NCBI RefSeq assembly: GCF_024199845.1
Contig: NZ_JANADO010000001.1
Span: 7,378,001 to 7,442,000, forward strand
Origin: Bradyrhizobium sp. CCGB12
GTDB lineage: Bacteria; Pseudomonadota; Alphaproteobacteria; Rhizobiales; Xanthobacteraceae
DNA: 64,000 bases
Reading direction: 5' to 3'
The notes below the pieces were generated by a model that did not search any database, was not told where the DNA came from, and saw only the letters and a list, made by a program, of their open reading frames with translations. The position numbers and the translations under genes were made by a program. Shown piece by piece: positions 36,646 to 46,231 of this stretch. Every line of letters begins with the position of its first letter. Positions within the stretch are counted from its first letter, which is position 1.

Positions 36646-37935
36646 TTACGACGCCTTGCGATGCGGAGCTGAGCCGCGACCCGACCGGCCCTTCAGCTTC
36701 TTCAGGAGCGGTCCGAGCAGCGAGCGCTTCGGCTTCTTCACCTCGCCGCGGCCGGCGAGGCGGTTCGCCATGGTCTGGAACAGAAGTGTGGTGCGGTGGC
36801 TCTTGGAGACCTCCGCGATCATCTGGCCGTTGTTGGCGGCGGTCGAGAACAGTTTCGAATCGAACGGGATCACCGCGATCGGCTGGCTCTCCATCGTCTT
36901 GGCGAAGGCCTTGACCTCGATCTCCGCGCGCTTGTGCATGCCGACCTGGTTGATGCAGTACAGCGGCGGCCGGTCGTTCGGCCGCGCCGCCTTGAGCACG
37001 CTCAGCATGTTCCTCGTGTTGCGCAAATTGGCGAGATCCGGTTCGGCCACGATCACGATGTCGTCGGCGTTGACCAGCGCGCGCCGCGTCCAGCCCGACC
37101 ATTGATGGGGCACGTCGAGCACGATGCAGGGCGTGGTCATGCGCAGCGTGTCGAACACCGCGTCAAAAGCTTCGGCGCCGAAATCGTAGACGCGGTCGAG
37201 CGTCGCGGGCGCGGCAAGCAGGCTGAGCCGCTCGGTGCATTTGGCGAGCAGGCGCTCCATCAGCGCCGTGTCCGGCCTGTCCTGCGACAGCACGGCGTTG
37301 GCGATGCCCTGGACCGGGTCCTGATTGTAGTCGAGGCTCGCGGTGCCGAAGGCGAGATCGAGATCGATCACGACGGAATCGAGCGCGAGGTCGCGGGCGA
37401 TGGTCCAGGCGACGTTGTGCGCGACAGTGGACGCGCCGACGCCGCCCTTGGCGCCGACCACCGCGATGACGCGGCCGGTGATGATGGCTTCGGACGCCGA
37501 GAACAGGCTACAGATCGAGCGAACCACGTCGAGCGTTTGGACAGGTCCGATCACGTAGTCGTTGACGCCGCGGCGGACCAGCTCGCGATAGGGCGCGGTG
37601 TCGTTGGGATTGCCGATCACGACGACGCGGGTGCCGGGGTCGCAGACGCCGGCGAGGTCGTCGAGCCCCTCCAGGATGTCGCGCGTGCCGTCGGACTCGA
37701 TCAGGATCACGTTCGGCGTCGGCATCGTTTCGTAGACTTCGATCGCCGCAGCGAGACCACCATCCCTGGCGGTGAGATGCGCCTTGGCGAGCCGGCGATC
37801 CTCGCCGGCCGCCGTCACCGCGGCGAGCGTCTGCTCGGTCTCGCAAAAGGCCTGCACCGAGATGCGGGGAACCGGCGCGATGTGCTCGTCGGGGTGCCGC
37901 GGATCGTCGGCTTCTTCGTCGTGGATGCCTGTCAT
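36646..37935 (-). CDS. cpaE: CpaE/TadZ-type pilus assembly protein
   Basis: A 429-aa protein. The N-terminal receiver-like domain (about 20-150; LIESDG, GNPNDTAPYRELVRRGVNDYVIGP) lacks an obvious phosphorylation site. The C-terminal ParA/MinD-like ATPase domain has AVVGAKGGVGASTVAHNVAW (deviant Walker A) and VIDLDLAFGTASLDYN. TadZ/CpaE localises the Tad pilus machine, often to a cell pole. The ATG at 37935 overlaps the cpaD stop by 4 bp. The C-terminal 40 residues are basic. Confidence 0.93.
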   Translation of the reverse strand: MTGIHDEEADDPRHPDEHIAPVPRISVQAFCETEQTLAAVTAAGEDRRLAKAHLTARDGGLAAAIEVYETMPTPNVILIESDGTRDILEGLDDLAGVCDPGTRVVVIGNPNDTAPYRELVRRGVNDYVIGPVQTLDVVRSICSLFSASEAIITGRVIAVVGAKGGVGASTVAHNVAWTIARDLALDSVVIDLDLAFGTASLDYNQDPVQGIANAVLSQDRPDTALMERLLAKCTERLSLLAAPATLDRVYDFGAEAFDAVFDTLRMTTPCIVLDVPHQWSGWTRRALVNADDIVIVAEPDLANLRNTRNMLSVLKAARPNDRPPLYCINQVGMHKRAEIEVKAFAKTMESQPIAVIPFDSKLFSTAANNGQMIAEVSKSHRTTLLFQTMANRLAGRGEVKKPKRSLLGPLLKKLKGRSGRGSAPHRKAS

Positions 37936-38666
37936 TTGCCGGTGTCGCTGAGTTTGGCCTTGTCGGCCTCGGGATAGGCGGTCGCGGTCGTCGAGCCCTT
38001 GCGATAGCGGTCGAAGGCGATGTCGCGCCGTGCGGTGTAGGCGGGCGTCTCGGCGCGCGGCTGTTCGAGGTCGGCGGGGTTGTCGATCATCGCCGCGAGA
38101 TTGCGCTGGCTGGCGCAGCCCAGATTGAAGTATGGCCGGTTCTCGTTGTAGCCGGGGTCGAGGATGTTCGGACCAACGTCTTCCGGCCACAGCCCGCAGG
38201 GACCGGCCACGGCGCTGATTTTGGAATAGCTCAGTCGGATCGTCGGCAGCAGGCCGGGATCCTCGGGACGATAGGGATGCTGGACAATGGCACGCGACGG
38301 CACGCCGCCGGACGCGAGCACGGACCGGATTTCCCGATAGGTCGCCGCCGCGGCGCGCGAATTCGCGGTGTCGACGGGAACGTCGACGACGACCGAGCCG
38401 GTGCCTTCGCGCATCCAGTCCCGGGCAATGCCCGTGACATCCGCGTGCTGCGCGGCCGAGAGGCCGCCGCGCGCCTTGCCGACGAAGATCACGATCGAGC
38501 GCTTGCCTTCCTGAACTGCGATCGGGTGGCGCTGGCGATAGTCGGTCGGCACCGTCTGGGTGACGATGTCGCCGGTGGTGTTGCAGGCGCCCAGCATGAC
38601 GCAGAGTCCCGTCAGTGCTAGCGCGACCCTCAGATTGCGACGTCGATCGGCCATCGTGTTCGTCAT
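37932..38666 (-). CDS. cpaD: CpaD-type pilus assembly lipoprotein
   Basis: A 244-aa lipoprotein: signal peptide ending in LCVMLGAC (lipid cysteine about 28), then TDYRQRHPIAVQEGKRSIVIFVG and GCASQRNLAAMIDNPADLEQPRAETPAYTARR. This C-terminal block is the hallmark of CpaD/TadE-like Tad lipoproteins. It is thought to assist the CpaC secretin. The ATG at 38666 is chosen to give a normal signal peptide; a 44-residue upstream extension is unlikely. Confidence 0.92.
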   Translation of the reverse strand: MTNTMADRRRNLRVALALTGLCVMLGACNTTGDIVTQTVPTDYRQRHPIAVQEGKRSIVIFVGKARGGLSAAQHADVTGIARDWMREGTGSVVVDVPVDTANSRAAAATYREIRSVLASGGVPSRAIVQHPYRPEDPGLLPTIRLSYSKISAVAGPCGLWPEDVGPNILDPGYNENRPYFNLGCASQRNLAAMIDNPADLEQPRAETPAYTARRDIAFDRYRKGSTTATAYPEADKAKLSDTGK

Positions 38667-38730
38667 CGCTTCATCCCCTTGCCCCGAATCCCGCCCGTTC
38701 CCCAAGCCCGTTCCCAGCCGTCCGTTCGTC

Positions 38731-40248
38731 TCAATCGATGATGAAGCCGAAATCGCCGGGCGTGCCGTTGATCGGATCGACCCGGCGCGAGATGCCATAA
38801 AGGCGGTTCATGCGGCCGAGCAGCGCCGACTGCGCGTCGGAGGCCGGCGCGAACCCGTCGTCTGGGCGCGACAAATCCTTCTGGGCGACCGCGCGCACCA
38901 CATAGGGCGTCACGATCACCATCAGCTCGGTCTCGTTGTTGACGAAGTCCTGGCTGCGGAACAACGCGCCGATGATCGGCACCTGGTCGACGCCGGGCAG
39001 GCCGTTGATCGCCTGTTTGGTCTTCTGCTGGATCAGGCCGGCCATCGCCATCGAGCCGCCGGAGGGAATTTCAAGCGTGGTCTCGGCGCGGCGGGTCTGG
39101 ATCGAAGGGATGGTGATCGAGTTGCTCGCGGTCGAGGAAACCGCCTGCGTCAGCGTGATCGCGTTCGTATTCGACAGCTCCGAGACCTCGGTCATCACGC
39201 GCAGGCTGATGCGGCCTTCGCTGAGCACGACCGGGGTGAAGTTCAGGGAGATGCCGAACTTCTTGTACGTGACCTGGGTGGTACAGACGTGGGTGACGGG
39301 ATCGCAGGAATAGCCCGCGGGAATCGGGAATTCGCCGCCGGCGATGAAGGTGGCGGATTCGCCCGAGATCGCGGTCAGGCTCGGTTCGGCGAGCGTGCGC
39401 ATGACGCCGGCGCTCTCCATCGCGCGCATGGTGGCGCTGACGGTGGCGACGCCCTTGGCGAGGCCGGCGACGTCAAGCCCGTTGCTGGCGACGATCGGCC
39501 CGCCCGAGACTGAAAATGGATTGGAGTTGTTGAAATTCACCACCGCAGTGCCTGCGTTCAGGCTGGCGCTGAGATCGACGCCGAGCTGCTTGACGATGTC
39601 ACGGCGCACTTCGCCGACGACGACCTTGAGCATGACCTGGTCGCGGCCGCGCACGACGATGTTGTTGACGACCTTGTCCGAGCCGCCGACGAGCTTGGCG
39701 GCGACGTCGCCGGCCTGCTGGGCCTCGACCGGGCTCGAGACCGAGCCGGTCAGCATCACGCTGTCGCCGACGCCTTCGATCTGCACGCCCGGCAGTGATT
39801 GGCGCAGTGCCGCACGCATGCCGTTGAGGTCGCGCTTGACCGCGATGTCGTAGGAGGCCACCTGCTGGCCGTCGGCGGTGAAGAACACGACGTTGGTCTG
39901 GCCGACCTGGCCACCGATGATATAGGCGCGTTGGGCCGAGCGGATCACCGCATTGGCGATCTTGGGATCGGCCACCAGCACGTCCTTGACCTCGCGCGGC
40001 AGATCGATGACGACGGACTTGCCCACACCAAGCGAGAGAAAACGCGTCCGCGCTGGCGCGATCGTCGCGACCGGCGACACGCCGAGATCAGGCGCCTGCA
40101 TCGGTGCCTGGTCGCCGACCGGCGCATCCGCGGCACAGAGTCGGTCGGGGGCTGCGAGCAGCCCCAGCATCAGCATCGACCCCGTCCAGAACGAGCGCGC
40201 GCGCTTCCCCCGAATGCGCTGGCCCGTCCGATCATCCCCGTAGTTCAT
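38731..40248 (-). CDS. cpaC: Type II/III secretin CpaC (RcpA), Tad pilus
   Basis: A 505-aa outer-membrane secretin for the Flp/Tad pilus. It has a signal peptide (about 20-40) and the N-terminal domain with SVVIDLPREVKDVLVADPKIANAV and YIIGGQVGQTNVVFF. A BON/KH-like domain with GVQIEGVGDSVMLTGSV follows, then the secretin domain EVSELSNTNAIT...TIPSIQTRRAETTLEIPSGGSMAMAGL with the conserved GLPGVDQVPIIGALFRSQ. Intact and typical in length. Confidence 0.95.
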   Translation of the reverse strand: MNYGDDRTGQRIRGKRARSFWTGSMLMLGLLAAPDRLCAADAPVGDQAPMQAPDLGVSPVATIAPARTRFLSLGVGKSVVIDLPREVKDVLVADPKIANAVIRSAQRAYIIGGQVGQTNVVFFTADGQQVASYDIAVKRDLNGMRAALRQSLPGVQIEGVGDSVMLTGSVSSPVEAQQAGDVAAKLVGGSDKVVNNIVVRGRDQVMLKVVVGEVRRDIVKQLGVDLSASLNAGTAVVNFNNSNPFSVSGGPIVASNGLDVAGLAKGVATVSATMRAMESAGVMRTLAEPSLTAISGESATFIAGGEFPIPAGYSCDPVTHVCTTQVTYKKFGISLNFTPVVLSEGRISLRVMTEVSELSNTNAITLTQAVSSTASNSITIPSIQTRRAETTLEIPSGGSMAMAGLIQQKTKQAINGLPGVDQVPIIGALFRSQDFVNNETELMVIVTPYVVRAVAQKDLSRPDDGFAPASDAQSALLGRMNRLYGISRRVDPINGTPGDFGFIID

Positions 40249-40261
40249 GCTTTCCCCATCA

Positions 40262-41074
40262 TCACTTCTGTGACGTCAGTTGCCGCGCCTGCACCCCGAA
40301 GCGGATCACGTTGACGCCGTCGGAACGCTTGGCCGCCCGATCCTCGATCGGGTCCTCGACAGCCTTGGCATCGGCGATGCTCCGCAGCGCGAGCTGGAGC
40401 GTGCCGCCCTGGCGCGCGGCCGACAGCGTGGCGACCTGGTCGGGCTTGAGCTCTAGCGTGACGGTCTTGCCGATCACGGCGGTCTGGCCGTCCTTTTCCT
40501 TCGGCGCCTGGTCGATCGCGAGCACGCGGATGTTGGTCAGGATGACCTCGGACAGGATGAGGTCGTTGCCGCCGGTCACGCCGCTGGTGTCGGGATTCTT
40601 CAGGCGGCGGGTCAACACGATGTCGACGCGATCGTTCGGCAGGATGAAGCCGCCGGCGCCGGTCTCGGCTGAAATTTCGGTGGAGACGGCACGCATGCCG
40701 GAGGGCAGGATCGCAGCCATGAAGCCGGAACCTTCCGCCCTGACCAGCTTCTGCTCGCGGATCGGCTCGCCCTGTATCAACGGCACGCGCGCGATCGAGC
40801 CGGCGATCTGGGTCTGCGCTTCGGGCCTGCTGTCGCGGCGGATGAAGGCGTTGCTCGCGGTCGCCGCCGGCCAGACCTGCCATTGCAGGTCCTCGGGCTT
40901 CACGGCCTGGCCGAGCCCGATGTCGTTCTTCGCGACGAGGACTTCGACCGTCGGCAGCTTCTCGGCGACGGGCAGAACGGGCGCGGGCGCGTTCTGATAG
41001 CCGCTCGCCAGATACGCAGCGACGCCGCCGGCGCCCAGTGCGATGACGAGAACGACAATGCGTGCGGTATTCAT
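40262..41074 (-). CDS. cpaB: Flp pilus assembly protein CpaB (RcpC)
   Basis: A 270-aa protein with an N-terminal membrane helix (about 5-25). The SAF-like domain spans about 40-110: VEVLVAKNDIGLGQAVKPEDLQW, IARVPLIQGEPI. The C-terminal RcpC/CpaB domain carries AVSTEISAETGAGGFILPNDRVDIVLTRR. CpaB contributes to the Tad secretin complex at the inner face. It is the first gene of cpaBCDE, with only a short gap to cpaC. Confidence 0.94.
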   Translation of the reverse strand: MNTARIVVLVIALGAGGVAAYLASGYQNAPAPVLPVAEKLPTVEVLVAKNDIGLGQAVKPEDLQWQVWPAATASNAFIRRDSRPEAQTQIAGSIARVPLIQGEPIREQKLVRAEGSGFMAAILPSGMRAVSTEISAETGAGGFILPNDRVDIVLTRRLKNPDTSGVTGGNDLILSEVILTNIRVLAIDQAPKEKDGQTAVIGKTVTLELKPDQVATLSAARQGGTLQLALRSIADAKAVEDPIEDRAAKRSDGVNVIRFGVQARQLTSQK

Positions 41075-41496
41075 ACGCTTCTACTCTTACGCGGGGCACT
41101 CGAACCGCACCTGGCGGGTTCCCCGTGTCGATGAGTAGGGAGTAAAAGTATAAGGGGTGTTGCGAGGCCGAGTGTGATGGCCTGTGACGGGCCTGGTTCT
41201 CGGCTGATGGTGAACGCGGCGTTATTCAGCCGGCCGGCGGCACCGTAGTTTCACGCAAGCGCGCTCGTTCGTTCGCACGTCGCGCGCGGCATCATGGTGA
41301 ACGGGTGGTTAGTGAGGGGGTGCCGGCGCGAAAGCAGCGCGACAATTCATGGCCGTCGCCCCGACGACGAACCTGCGTCGTCCGGATCGGAACGAGGCGG
41401 CCGCGTGACGCAGTCATCGCCCGCCTTGTGCGCAATTGCGCACTGGGGCGGGCGATCCAGTATTCCAGAGGCGGCAGTCGCCTGCGGGCCCAGGAC
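41075..41496. other. Gene-free spacer upstream of cpaB
   Basis: 422 bp between cpaB and the BA14K-type gene. It holds the cpaB promoter region and, at 41416-41456, a strong palindrome. I see no Flp pilin or prepilin peptidase gene here. Confidence 0.6.
41416..41456. repeat. Palindrome with GTGCGCAATTGCGCAC core
   Basis: ATCGCCCGCC (41416-41425) is matched by GGCGGGCGAT (41447-41456) around the perfect palindrome GTGCGCAATTGCGCAC. The same core occurs inside the repeat at 16781-16920. Confidence 0.8.
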
Positions 41497-41859
41497 TTAC
41501 TGGCAGGGATACCGCCGGCCGTCCTTTGCCGCGAAGGTATTCGACGCCGGATCGTAGGAGCGGTAGCGCTGCGCGCATGAGGCCGCATGCTGCTGGGCGG
41601 CGGCCGCTTCCTGCTGTGCTGCGGCGGTGGCGGCGCCGGCCGCGATGGCGCCGCCGATGAGGCCGCCGACCAGTCCGCCAACACCGACGCCGTTGTCATA
41701 GCATTGTCCGTATCGGCACCAGACCTTTTCGGTCAGGGTCGGGACTTCGCCCGCGACACCCGTGACGCTCTGCAACGGAGCCGACATCGCGGGGTTCGAA
41801 AGCATCACGGCAGCGGTGGTGATCATCAAGACAACTCTCAAGACGTGATCGATGCGCAT
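41497..41859 (-). CDS. BA14K-like small secreted protein
   Basis: A 120-aa protein with a signal peptide (about 1-27), a VWCRYGQCYD cysteine segment and a Gly-rich hydrophobic stretch (GVGVGGLVGGLIGGAIAAGAA, glycine-zipper-like). The C-terminal CAQRYRSYDPASNTF...DGRRYPC motif is typical of the BA14K family of Rhizobiales, an antigenic or lectin-like protein group. The exact function in this genus is unknown. Confidence 0.8.
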   Translation of the reverse strand: MRIDHVLRVVLMITTAAVMLSNPAMSAPLQSVTGVAGEVPTLTEKVWCRYGQCYDNGVGVGGLVGGLIGGAIAAGAATAAAQQEAAAAQQHAASCAQRYRSYDPASNTFAAKDGRRYPCQ

Positions 41860-41901
41860 TGGATTTCCTGTTTCATTTCTGTCGGCAACAGATGGACGGC
41901 G

Positions 41902-42312
41902 TTAGCGGCCGGCCGCATCCACGACCCGGCAGAGATTGTTGCCGATGCCCGGCGCCACCTGGCCCGGTGGCATGATGAAGACCGCATCGACGCGGCTGCC
42001 CCTGCCCTCCTTGCGAACCACGACGCGCAACGTCTGCGGTCGCCCGGATCCGGTGGTCTCCTGCTGCGTGGTCAGCGTGCCCAGCGCCTTGTCCACGTTC
42101 ACATCGACAAAGCCCTCCGCCAGAACGGCGCGGGAGACTCTATCGAGAGCGGCACTGGCACTGACGGACGGAAAGATCATCCAGACCTTGTGGGTCGTGC
42201 CCGTCACGAGCGGAACGCCGCTGCTCTGGTAATGGTCTGCGCAGCTCTCGGCCCGCACCGGCATCGACGAAAGGGCTATCACCGCGACCGCGCAAATTGT
42301 TCTTGTCAGCAT
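41902..42312 (-). CDS. Small secreted protein of unknown function
   Basis: A 136-aa protein with a signal peptide (LTRTICAVAVIALSSMPVRA, cleavage about 20-22). A mature region has two cysteines (SCADHY, NNLCRVVDA) that could pair. No known motif is visible. It is on the same strand as the BA14K-type gene (43 bp gap), possibly one operon. The ATG at 42312 is preferred to an ATG 29 codons upstream that lacks a signal-peptide context. Confidence 0.65.
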   Translation of the reverse strand: MLTRTICAVAVIALSSMPVRAESCADHYQSSGVPLVTGTTHKVWMIFPSVSASAALDRVSRAVLAEGFVDVNVDKALGTLTTQQETTGSGRPQTLRVVVRKEGRGSRVDAVFIMPPGQVAPGIGNNLCRVVDAAGR

Positions 42313-42511
42313 GCTTTCATTACTTGTTTGAGGCAGTCGGGGGGATTTAGGCCAACGGCGCCGCAAGTCCATCTGCGCCCGCGCATTCGGGATGGACACG
42401 TTCGGATTATGGCCTGCCTGCCGCGGCGCGATTGCGCGATCTGGATGTTTGGTGCGGCAATTGGATATCGAGTGCGGGCGCTCGACCTGAATTCACCGAA
42501 ATTGTGTTAGC

Positions 42512-43561
42512 GTGGTGATGCATCTACCGCACGAGCGGACGCCCCGAACGATGGATATCGCATGGTCGAAGATATACTCGCCGCACCTCCCGCACGATCA
42601 GGGTCGTCGTTTCAGGCGTTGCTTGAGATGGCTCCGACCCCACGGGATCAACGCGCAGTCCGCGCCGAAGCCCGATGGATCATTTCGCTGGCAGGCGGAT
42701 GTTGCCGTCGGAGCCGGCATGGATGTCGTGCGGGCGGAGCTGTCCGCAGGCTGGGACTGGCGCTATTCATACGGCGATTCAGGCGGTGAGCTCGCGATCA
42801 GCCTGCTGAACGCCGGCAAGGCCGACATGCTCATTGCAGGAAAGAACGTCCAACGAACGTCCTCTGAAGTGGCCATCGTACCGCTGCCGAGGTTGCAGCA
42901 GCAGAGCGTCGAAGCGGTGGATGGAAGATATTCGAGTGTCACGCTGACGCTGCATACGGACGTGGTGACCAAGGCACTGTCTGCGACCTTCGGAAGCGCA
43001 GCGCTGGAAGATCTCGATCTGACACCGAAGGTCGATCTGTCGAGCAGTGCCGGCCAGCTCCTTTTCCAGCTCGTTCGCGCCAGCGCGGCTGGCCTGCATG
43101 ACGGGATCCTGGCACGTTCTCCGAAAGCCAGCGCTCTGCTCTCGGAAGCGGCGATGCAGTTGATCCTCGAAAATGTTCCCCATCGGCTGATCGACCGCTT
43201 GAACCGCCATCCCATGGATGCGCCGCCTCGACGCATCAGGCGAGCCGTCGAGTACATGCGGGCCAATCTGCATCTGCCGCTGACGATAGCGGATATTGCC
43301 GGGAATGTCGGGATCAGCAGCCGGTTGCTGCAATCGGGATTTCGCAGGATCCATGGGACGACGCCCGTCGCCTATCTCAGGAGAATTCGGCTCGAAGCCA
43401 TCCATGACGAGCTGTCGCGACCGGAGAATCTGCTTCCGGTCAGCGAAGTCGCATTGAAGTGGGGTTTTACCCACATGGGTCGGTTAGCAGCGTCGTACCG
43501 TTCGGCATTTGGCCTGTATCCGTCCGATACAGTCCGCCGCGCGCGCGGATTCCGCGACTGA
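42512..43561 (+). CDS. AraC-family transcriptional regulator
   Basis: A 349-aa AraC/XylS-type regulator. The N-terminal part (about 1-230) resembles the ligand/oligomerisation domain of the AraC_binding_2 type. The C-terminal pair of helix-turn-helix motifs is at about 240-345 (LPLTIADIAGNVGISSRLLQSGFRRIHGTTPVAYLRRIRL and VSEVALKWGFTHMGRLAASYRSAFG). Target and inducer are unknown. The start is uncertain; ATG 42551 is an alternative to GTG 42512. A hairpin overlaps its stop codon. Confidence 0.85.
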   Translation: MVMHLPHERTPRTMDIAWSKIYSPHLPHDQGRRFRRCLRWLRPHGINAQSAPKPDGSFRWQADVAVGAGMDVVRAELSAGWDWRYSYGDSGGELAISLLNAGKADMLIAGKNVQRTSSEVAIVPLPRLQQQSVEAVDGRYSSVTLTLHTDVVTKALSATFGSAALEDLDLTPKVDLSSSAGQLLFQLVRASAAGLHDGILARSPKASALLSEAAMQLILENVPHRLIDRLNRHPMDAPPRRIRRAVEYMRANLHLPLTIADIAGNVGISSRLLQSGFRRIHGTTPVAYLRRIRLEAIHDELSRPENLLPVSEVALKWGFTHMGRLAASYRSAFGLYPSDTVRRARGFRD

Positions 43562-43587
43562 AGGAGCCGGCCGGTCGGCTCCTTCAG
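43558..43587. terminator. Hairpin between AraC gene and gshB
   Basis: CTGAAGGAGCC (43558-43568) and GGCTCCTTCAG (43577-43587) form an 11-bp perfect stem with an 8-base loop. It overlaps the TGA of the AraC gene and lies 10 bp from the convergent gshB stop. It is plausible as a shared terminator, though there is no T-run. Confidence 0.5.
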
Positions 43588-43597
43588 CGCTACGAAG

Positions 43598-44542
43598 CTA
43601 CGTCGTTCTCTTCTGCTCGATCGCGTCCCAGATCTTTGCCGCGACATCGGGGCCGCCGAGCCGCGCGATGGCGCGGATGCCCGTTGGTGAGGTCACGTTG
43701 ATCTCGGTGAGATTGCCGTTGATGACGTCGATGCCGACGAACAGAAGGCCGCGTTCGCGCAGCGCCGGCCCGACAGTGGCGCAGATCTCGCGCTCGCGCG
43801 CCGTCAGCTCGGTCTCCTGCGCCGCGCCGCCGCGCACCATGTTGGAGCGGAGGTCATCCGCCGCGGGGACGCGGTTCACGGCGCCGGCGAACTCGCCGTT
43901 GACGAGGATGATGCGCTTGTCGCCGTGCTTCACCTCGGGAATGAACTGCTGGATCACCCAGGGCTCCCTAAAGGTTACCGAGAACATGTCGAACAGCGAG
44001 CCGAAGTTCATGTCCTGCGGCATCACGCGGAACACCGCGGCGCCGCCATGGCCGTGCAGCGGCTTCATGACGACGGCACCATGCTTGTCGCGAAAGGCGT
44101 TGATCTCGTCGAGGTCGCGCGAGATCAGGGTCGGCGGCATCAGCTGCGGAAAATTCATCACGAACAGCTTTTCCGGCGCATTGCGCACCGAGGCCGGATC
44201 GTTGACGACCAGCGTCTTCGGATGGATGCGCTCCAGGAAATGCGTCGAGGTGATGTAGGCGAGATCGAAGGGCGGGTCCTGGCGGAGCAGCACCACGTCG
44301 AAGCCGTTGAGCGCCTCGCGCCTGGGCTCTCCGAGCGTGAAATGATTGCCGGGCTCGTCGCGGACGGTGAGGAGCTGCACCGGAGCGACGATCTCGTCGC
44401 CGACCATCGAGAGCTTGTCGGGCGTGTAATAGGACAGGCCGTGGCCGCGCTTCTGCGCCTCCAGAAGCAGCGCAAAGGTGGAATCGCCCTTGATGTTGAT
44501 GCGGGCGATGGGGTCCATCTGGACGGCGACGTTCAGTTTCAT
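43598..44542 (-). CDS. gshB: Glutathione synthetase
   Basis: GshB joins gamma-glutamylcysteine and glycine using ATP. The 314-aa ATP-grasp enzyme has the N-terminal [21 protein letters not shown], the [21 protein letters not shown] segment and the [13 protein letters not shown] glycine-rich loop. It also has the C-terminal [21 protein letters not shown] with metal ligands. The ATG at 44542 (MKLNVAVQ...) is used. It lies downstream of the yraN-like and rsmI genes on the same strand. Confidence 0.96.
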   Translation of the reverse strand: MKLNVAVQMDPIARINIKGDSTFALLLEAQKRGHGLSYYTPDKLSMVGDEIVAPVQLLTVRDEPGNHFTLGEPRREALNGFDVVLLRQDPPFDLAYITSTHFLERIHPKTLVVNDPASVRNAPEKLFVMNFPQLMPPTLISRDLDEINAFRDKHGAVVMKPLHGHGGAAVFRVMPQDMNFGSLFDMFSVTFREPWVIQQFIPEVKHGDKRIILVNGEFAGAVNRVPAADDLRSNMVRGGAAQETELTAREREICATVGPALRERGLLFVGIDVINGNLTEINVTSPTGIRAIARLGGPDVAAKIWDAIEQKRTT

Positions 44543-44552
44543 GGTCTGCCTT

Positions 44553-44954
44553 TCAGGTCGAGGCGTCGAATGCCGCCAACACATGGCGCGGAAGTGACCG
44601 CGGCGCAATCAGCATGGCGTCGAATCGCAATTCGAATTCGGCATGCTCGGGATGCGCCACGAGCCAGCCTTGCGCGGCGTCGATGATGCGTTGCTGCTGG
44701 CGCGGCGTCACCGCGAAGGCGGCGTCATCCAGCGTGGCGCGCGCCTTGACCTCGACGAAGGCGATCAAATTGCGGCGGCGCGCCACGATGTCGATCTCGC
44801 CATGCGGGGTGCGATAACGCTTGGCGAGGATGCGGTAGCCCTTGGCCATGAGATACGCGGCGGCGCGGCTCTCGGCCGAGATGCCGGTGCGGAACGCGGC
44901 GACGCGCTCGGGCGAGGCGACTTTCGGTTCCGCCGGGACTTCAGTCTTCGCCAT
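44553..44954 (-). CDS. YraN-family (UPF0102) endonuclease-fold protein
   Basis: A 133-aa protein with the restriction-endonuclease-like core [32 protein letters not shown], i.e. the ExxxD...ExK pattern of the UPF0102 family. It ends in [10 protein letters not shown] role in Holliday-junction or DNA repair processing has been suggested for the family but is not established. Its start overlaps the rsmI stop by 14 bp, and gshB follows 10 bp later. Confidence 0.9.
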   Translation of the reverse strand: MAKTEVPAEPKVASPERVAAFRTGISAESRAAAYLMAKGYRILAKRYRTPHGEIDIVARRRNLIAFVEVKARATLDDAAFAVTPRQQQRIIDAAQGWLVAHPEHAEFELRFDAMLIAPRSLPRHVLAAFDAST

Positions 44955-45891
44955 CGCCGCCCCGCAGGTCTTTTGCGAGCTCGAGTGCGCGGGCATAGAC
45001 CTCGCGGCGCGGCCGCCCTGAGAGGGCCACCGCATGCGCCACGGCATCCTTGACGCTGTGCGCGGCCAGCTGCTCGCGCAGGAGGTCGTCCAGCGCATCC
45101 GATGTAAGCACCTCGGCGTCCGCAGCCGGTGGGGCGATCACCAGCACGAATTCGCCGCGCGTCTCCAGCGCGTCGGCCTCGCGCGCCAGCTCGGGCAGCG
45201 TCGCACGCGACACCTCCTCGTGCAGTTTGGTCAGCTCGCGGCAGATCGCGGCCTCGCGCGTCCCCATGATCTCGGCGAGCTTAGTGAGCGTGTCCTGCAC
45301 GCGGTTGCCGGATTCGAACATCACCAGCGTTGCGTCGATGCGGGCGAGCTCGGCGAGGCGCGCGCGGCGCGCGGCGGATTTGGCCGGCAGAAAACCCTCG
45401 AAGAAGAAACGGTCGGTCGGCAGCGCCGCGACCGACAGCGCCGCCAGCACCGAGGACGGGCCGGGCAGCGCATACACGGCGTGGCCAGCCGCGCAGACCT
45501 CGCGCACCAGCTTGAAGCCGGGATCGGAGATCAGCGGCGTGCCGGCGTCCGAGACCAGCGCGACCGAACCGCCAGCCGCAAGCGCTTCCAGGATTCTTGG
45601 GCGCGCGGCTTCCGCGTTGTGCTCATGATACTGTTTGAGCTGTGCCGCGATGGCGTAGCGCTCGGTCAGGCGGCGTGTGATCCGGGTGTCCTCGCAGGCG
45701 ATGACGTCCACGCCGGCGAGGGTCTGAAGCGCCCGGAGCGTAATGTCGCCGAGATTGCCGATGGGAGTCGCGACCAGATGGAGGCCCGCCGCCGCCTTCG
45801 GCGCCGCAAGCCTGTGGGCGTCGATGGAGAAGCCACGCGGGGCGGCGTCTGGGTCTTCAGGCGTATTTATCGGGGCCGGCTTTGCGCGCAT
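44941..45891 (-). CDS. rsmI: 16S rRNA (cytidine-2'-O)-methyltransferase RsmI
   Basis: RsmI methylates the ribose of C1402 in 16S rRNA (E. coli numbering). The 316-aa tetrapyrrole-methylase-fold protein has [20 protein letters not shown] (about 37-56), [31 protein letters not shown] and [12 protein letters not shown]. The first about 35 residues are a non-conserved extension. Divergent from the lpoA-like gene. It heads rsmI-yraN-gshB. Confidence 0.95.
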   Translation of the reverse strand: MRAKPAPINTPEDPDAAPRGFSIDAHRLAAPKAAAGLHLVATPIGNLGDITLRALQTLAGVDVIACEDTRITRRLTERYAIAAQLKQYHEHNAEAARPRILEALAAGGSVALVSDAGTPLISDPGFKLVREVCAAGHAVYALPGPSSVLAALSVAALPTDRFFFEGFLPAKSAARRARLAELARIDATLVMFESGNRVQDTLTKLAEIMGTREAAICRELTKLHEEVSRATLPELAREADALETRGEFVLVIAPPAADAEVLTSDALDDLLREQLAAHSVKDAVAHAVALSGRPRREVYARALELAKDLRGGDGED

Positions 45892-46231
45892 AATGAAGCG
45901 AACTTAGGCATGATCCGCAGGGCTGGGAACCGGCTCTTCGAAAAAGATCGTGCCGAGGTGAGGGGCGACGAACGGACGGGAATGTGATCGATCCGGGATT
46001 GTATCGTGAGGGCGTGTGGGGCCCTCGGCCATATTCGCGACGGAAACCCCGCCTTGATGCTGAGTGAGTGTCGGTGAAGCTGGCCAGAACGGAGGGCCGG
46101 CCGCGTTAAGCGGTTATTATCCTTTTGTTTTAGTTAACTATTTGCCGACAATATGCCTGAATCCGCGGTTTGTGTCGCGGAAAGAAAAAATGTGTGCCGG
46201 CTGGCGAAGGCCGGTCGGAAGAGAAGCTGTC
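45892..46231. other. Gene-free divergent spacer rsmI / LpoA-like gene
   Basis: 340 bp between divergent genes. The part nearest the LpoA-like gene (about 46105-46200) is visibly AT-richer, with TTAGTTAACTA and a run of A residues, and probably contains its promoter. No repeat or RNA gene is apparent. Confidence 0.5.
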
